DNA of 5,531 nucleotides from an uncultured Erysipelotrichaceae bacterium (GTDB lineage: Bacteria > Bacillota_I > Bacilli_A > Erysipelotrichales > Erysipelotrichaceae): NCBI GenBank assembly GCA_934692455.1, contig CAKUTY010000101.1:1-5531 (forward strand), written 5' to 3'. Below are positions 5,303 to 5,531 of the stretch, in pieces. Both the position numbers and the translations under genes were made by a program. Positions within the stretch are counted from its first letter, which is position 1. Every line of letters starts with the position of its first letter. The notes under the pieces are model-generated. The model was not told the origin of the DNA. It saw only the letters and a program-made list of their open reading frames with translations, and searched no databases.

Positions 5303-5531
5303 AGAAGGTTCTGATAGCTTTGGAAATTATTATATTGATTGTTACGGTGACGTTTACTTTTTACATGCGTCATCGTTTTTTATTGGAAGAGAATATCCAC
5401 AGTCAATTAAGAGAAGAGGTAAAAGGTATCCAAGATGATGTCGATAATATGAATAATGATATAAACAAGTTGACTAAGGATATTAGTGATTTAAGAAATG
5501 TTAAGGAAGATAGTATTAGGGAGTATGAGAA
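5299..5531 (+). CDS. Membrane-anchored coiled-coil protein, partial at the window end
   Basis: ATG 5299 overlaps the smpB stop (ATGA) and the frame stays open to the window edge (77 codons seen). GAAGG lies 10 nt upstream within smpB. Residues 3-23 form one uncleaved-looking membrane anchor after MKK. A basic patch (RHR) follows, and from about 41 a heptad pattern with I44, V48, M51, I55, L58, I62 and L65 in the core positions indicates a coiled coil. The predicted topology is N-in with an extracellular coiled coil, as in some cell-wall hydrolase activators and division proteins, but no family is recognised and the C-terminal domain that would reveal its role is missing. Co-transcription with smpB is likely. 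Confidence 0.8.
   Translation, partial: MKKVLIALEIIILIVTVTFTFYMRHRFLLEENIHSQLREEVKGIQDDVDNMNNDINKLTKDISDLRNVKEDSIREYE

Noticed and set aside
1..5531. CRISPR array, tRNA, rRNA or tmRNA genes
   Set aside because: No regularly spaced direct repeats and no cloverleaf, rRNA or ssrA-like sequence could be found by reading either strand.

Overview
The window is low-GC DNA from a Gram-positive bacterium of the Firmicutes (Bacillota). The gene families, AGGAGG-type ribosome binding sites, tight ATGA gene overlaps and best remembered protein similarities fit this. The biased T-ending and AAG-rich codon use suggests an Erysipelotrichia-like or related gut/oral lineage, but that placement is inference. 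Every gene reads on the + strand.

Region 1 (1-2555) is a compact housekeeping operon. A structured leader (14-88) containing a possible 15-codon leader ORF precedes mgtE, a Mg2+ channel/transporter gene. It is followed by a GtrA-family membrane protein, dtd (D-aminoacyl-tRNA deacylase) and a DUF951-type small Cys-rich protein. The gaps are 9 nt, 2 nt and a 4-nt ATGA overlap. A strong terminator closes the operon at 2501-2555.

Region 2 (about 2575-4523) is accessory DNA sitting between that terminator and the secG promoter. It holds an IS200/IS605-type element with tnpB only (no tnpA). Both end hairpins are preserved, each with a bulged T, and a structured 3' end looks like an omega (reRNA) guide RNA. 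The element abuts a KilA-N phage-type gene that has lost its N-terminal part. The missing part is not on the other side of the element, so this is not a simple insertion into kilA-N. Lysine codon use in the KilA-N fragment (17 AAA, 3 AAG) is the reverse of smpB (5 AAA, 18 AAG), which supports foreign origin.

Region 3 (4552-5531) is a second housekeeping operon with its own promoter: secG (protein export), smpB (trans-translation) and the start of a membrane-anchored coiled-coil protein cut by the window end. The rnr gene often found between secG and smpB in Firmicutes is absent. A terminator-like hairpin fills the secG-smpB gap, and its loop holds the only Shine-Dalgarno-like sequence available to smpB.

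The most interesting signals are two. First, the mgtE leader has two mutually exclusive helices, one of which buries the mgtE Shine-Dalgarno sequence, and a leader ORF whose stop codon lies in the loop of that helix. Second, the TnpB/omega-RNA unit has a presumptive guide that reads into the KilA-N remnant while its left flank is unrelated to kilA-N.
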